A stretch of 7,061 nt of DNA from Treponema sp. Lineage in GTDB: Bacteria > Spirochaetota > Spirochaetia > Treponematales > Treponemataceae. Shown piece after piece: positions 6,918 to 7,061 of the stretch. Every line of letters starts with the position of its first letter. Within the stretch, counting starts at the first letter, position 1. Where the stretch lies: positions 1-7,061 of the forward strand of contig JAEEKM010000254.1 in the NCBI GenBank assembly GCA_016282455.1, in the 5' to 3' direction. The notes below the pieces were generated by a model. The model was not told the DNA's origin and made no database searches. It was given only the letters and a program-made list of their open reading frames with translations. The translations under genes were made by a program, and so were the position numbers.

Positions 6918-7061
6918 CTACTCTGTGGTACGGTAAGAAACTGCACCATAGCGAAGATCAACAACTTTAACATTAGGTTCAATGGAAGTTACCACATCAA
7001 GAAGTACCATCATGTACTTGAGCTGCTCTTCATCTAGACTGCGGTCTGTAAGAACCCGTAC
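6918..7061 (-). CDS. ftsQ: FtsQ/DivIB-type cell division protein, C-terminal 47 residues (5' end beyond window)
   Basis: A minus-strand reading frame enters from the right edge and stops at TAG 12 bp before ftsA. It was read by eye because no start lies inside the window. The visible 47 residues contain LKYMMVLLDVV and end in VKVVDLRYGAVSYRTTE. The VVDLRY-x-x-x-V pattern is the terminal beta-strand typical of the FtsQ beta domain, where the protein contacts FtsB/FtsL in the periplasm. Position directly upstream of ftsA supports the call, since ftsQ-ftsA-ftsZ is the standard order. FtsQ is a single-pass inner-membrane protein with a POTRA domain; those parts are outside the window. The tail after DLRY is short, as in many non-proteobacterial homologues. 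The gene is cut by the window edge, not degraded. Confidence 0.85.
   Translation of the reverse strand, partial: VRVLTDRSLDEEQLKYMMVLLDVVTSIEPNVKVVDLRYGAVSYRTTE

Overview
The window is one uninterrupted, tightly packed minus-strand operon segment with no gene-sized gaps. Reading 5'->3' on the minus strand (right to left), it holds the 3' end of ftsQ, then ftsA, ftsZ, a Xer-type tyrosine recombinase, a TPR lipoprotein, dprA/smf, and the first 526 codons of topA, which runs off the left edge. Intergenic distances are 12, 9 and 14 bp, then a 4-bp overlap, then 13 and 8 bp. This spacing indicates co-transcription and, at several junctions, translational coupling. I see no convincing promoter or intrinsic terminator inside the window.

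The organism is most likely a spirochaete, probably Treponema or a close relative. This is inferred from the FtsA, FtsZ and DprA protein character, the lipobox style of the lipoprotein, the moderately low GC, and a cell-division cluster running into a recombinase/TPR/dprA/topA block. I could not confirm the genus without a database search.

Region by region: 7061-5655 and 5645-4230 (minus) are the end of a dcw-type division cluster. FtsQ is the periplasmic divisome linker, FtsA the actin-like membrane anchor, and FtsZ the tubulin-like ring GTPase. Region 4215-3307 encodes a XerC/XerD-type recombinase with all six catalytic residues, presumably for resolving chromosome dimers at dif. Region 3310-2552 encodes an envelope lipoprotein with about four TPR units and no known function. 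Region 2538-1588 is a divergent, C-terminally altered DprA (ssDNA-binding RecA loader). Region 1579-1 is the Toprim and catalytic portion of DNA topoisomerase I.

Together the genes cover septum assembly and the handling of chromosome ends of the division process: dimer resolution, supercoiling and ssDNA processing. The dprA-topA-xer part resembles the smf-topA-gid-codV order of Bacillus and relatives, here joined directly to ftsQAZ. The window looks like ordinary core genome. I found no mobile element, CRISPR, tRNA or rRNA and no evident novel system. The items worth a second look are the TPR lipoprotein, the atypical DprA and the extended FtsZ C-terminal tail.
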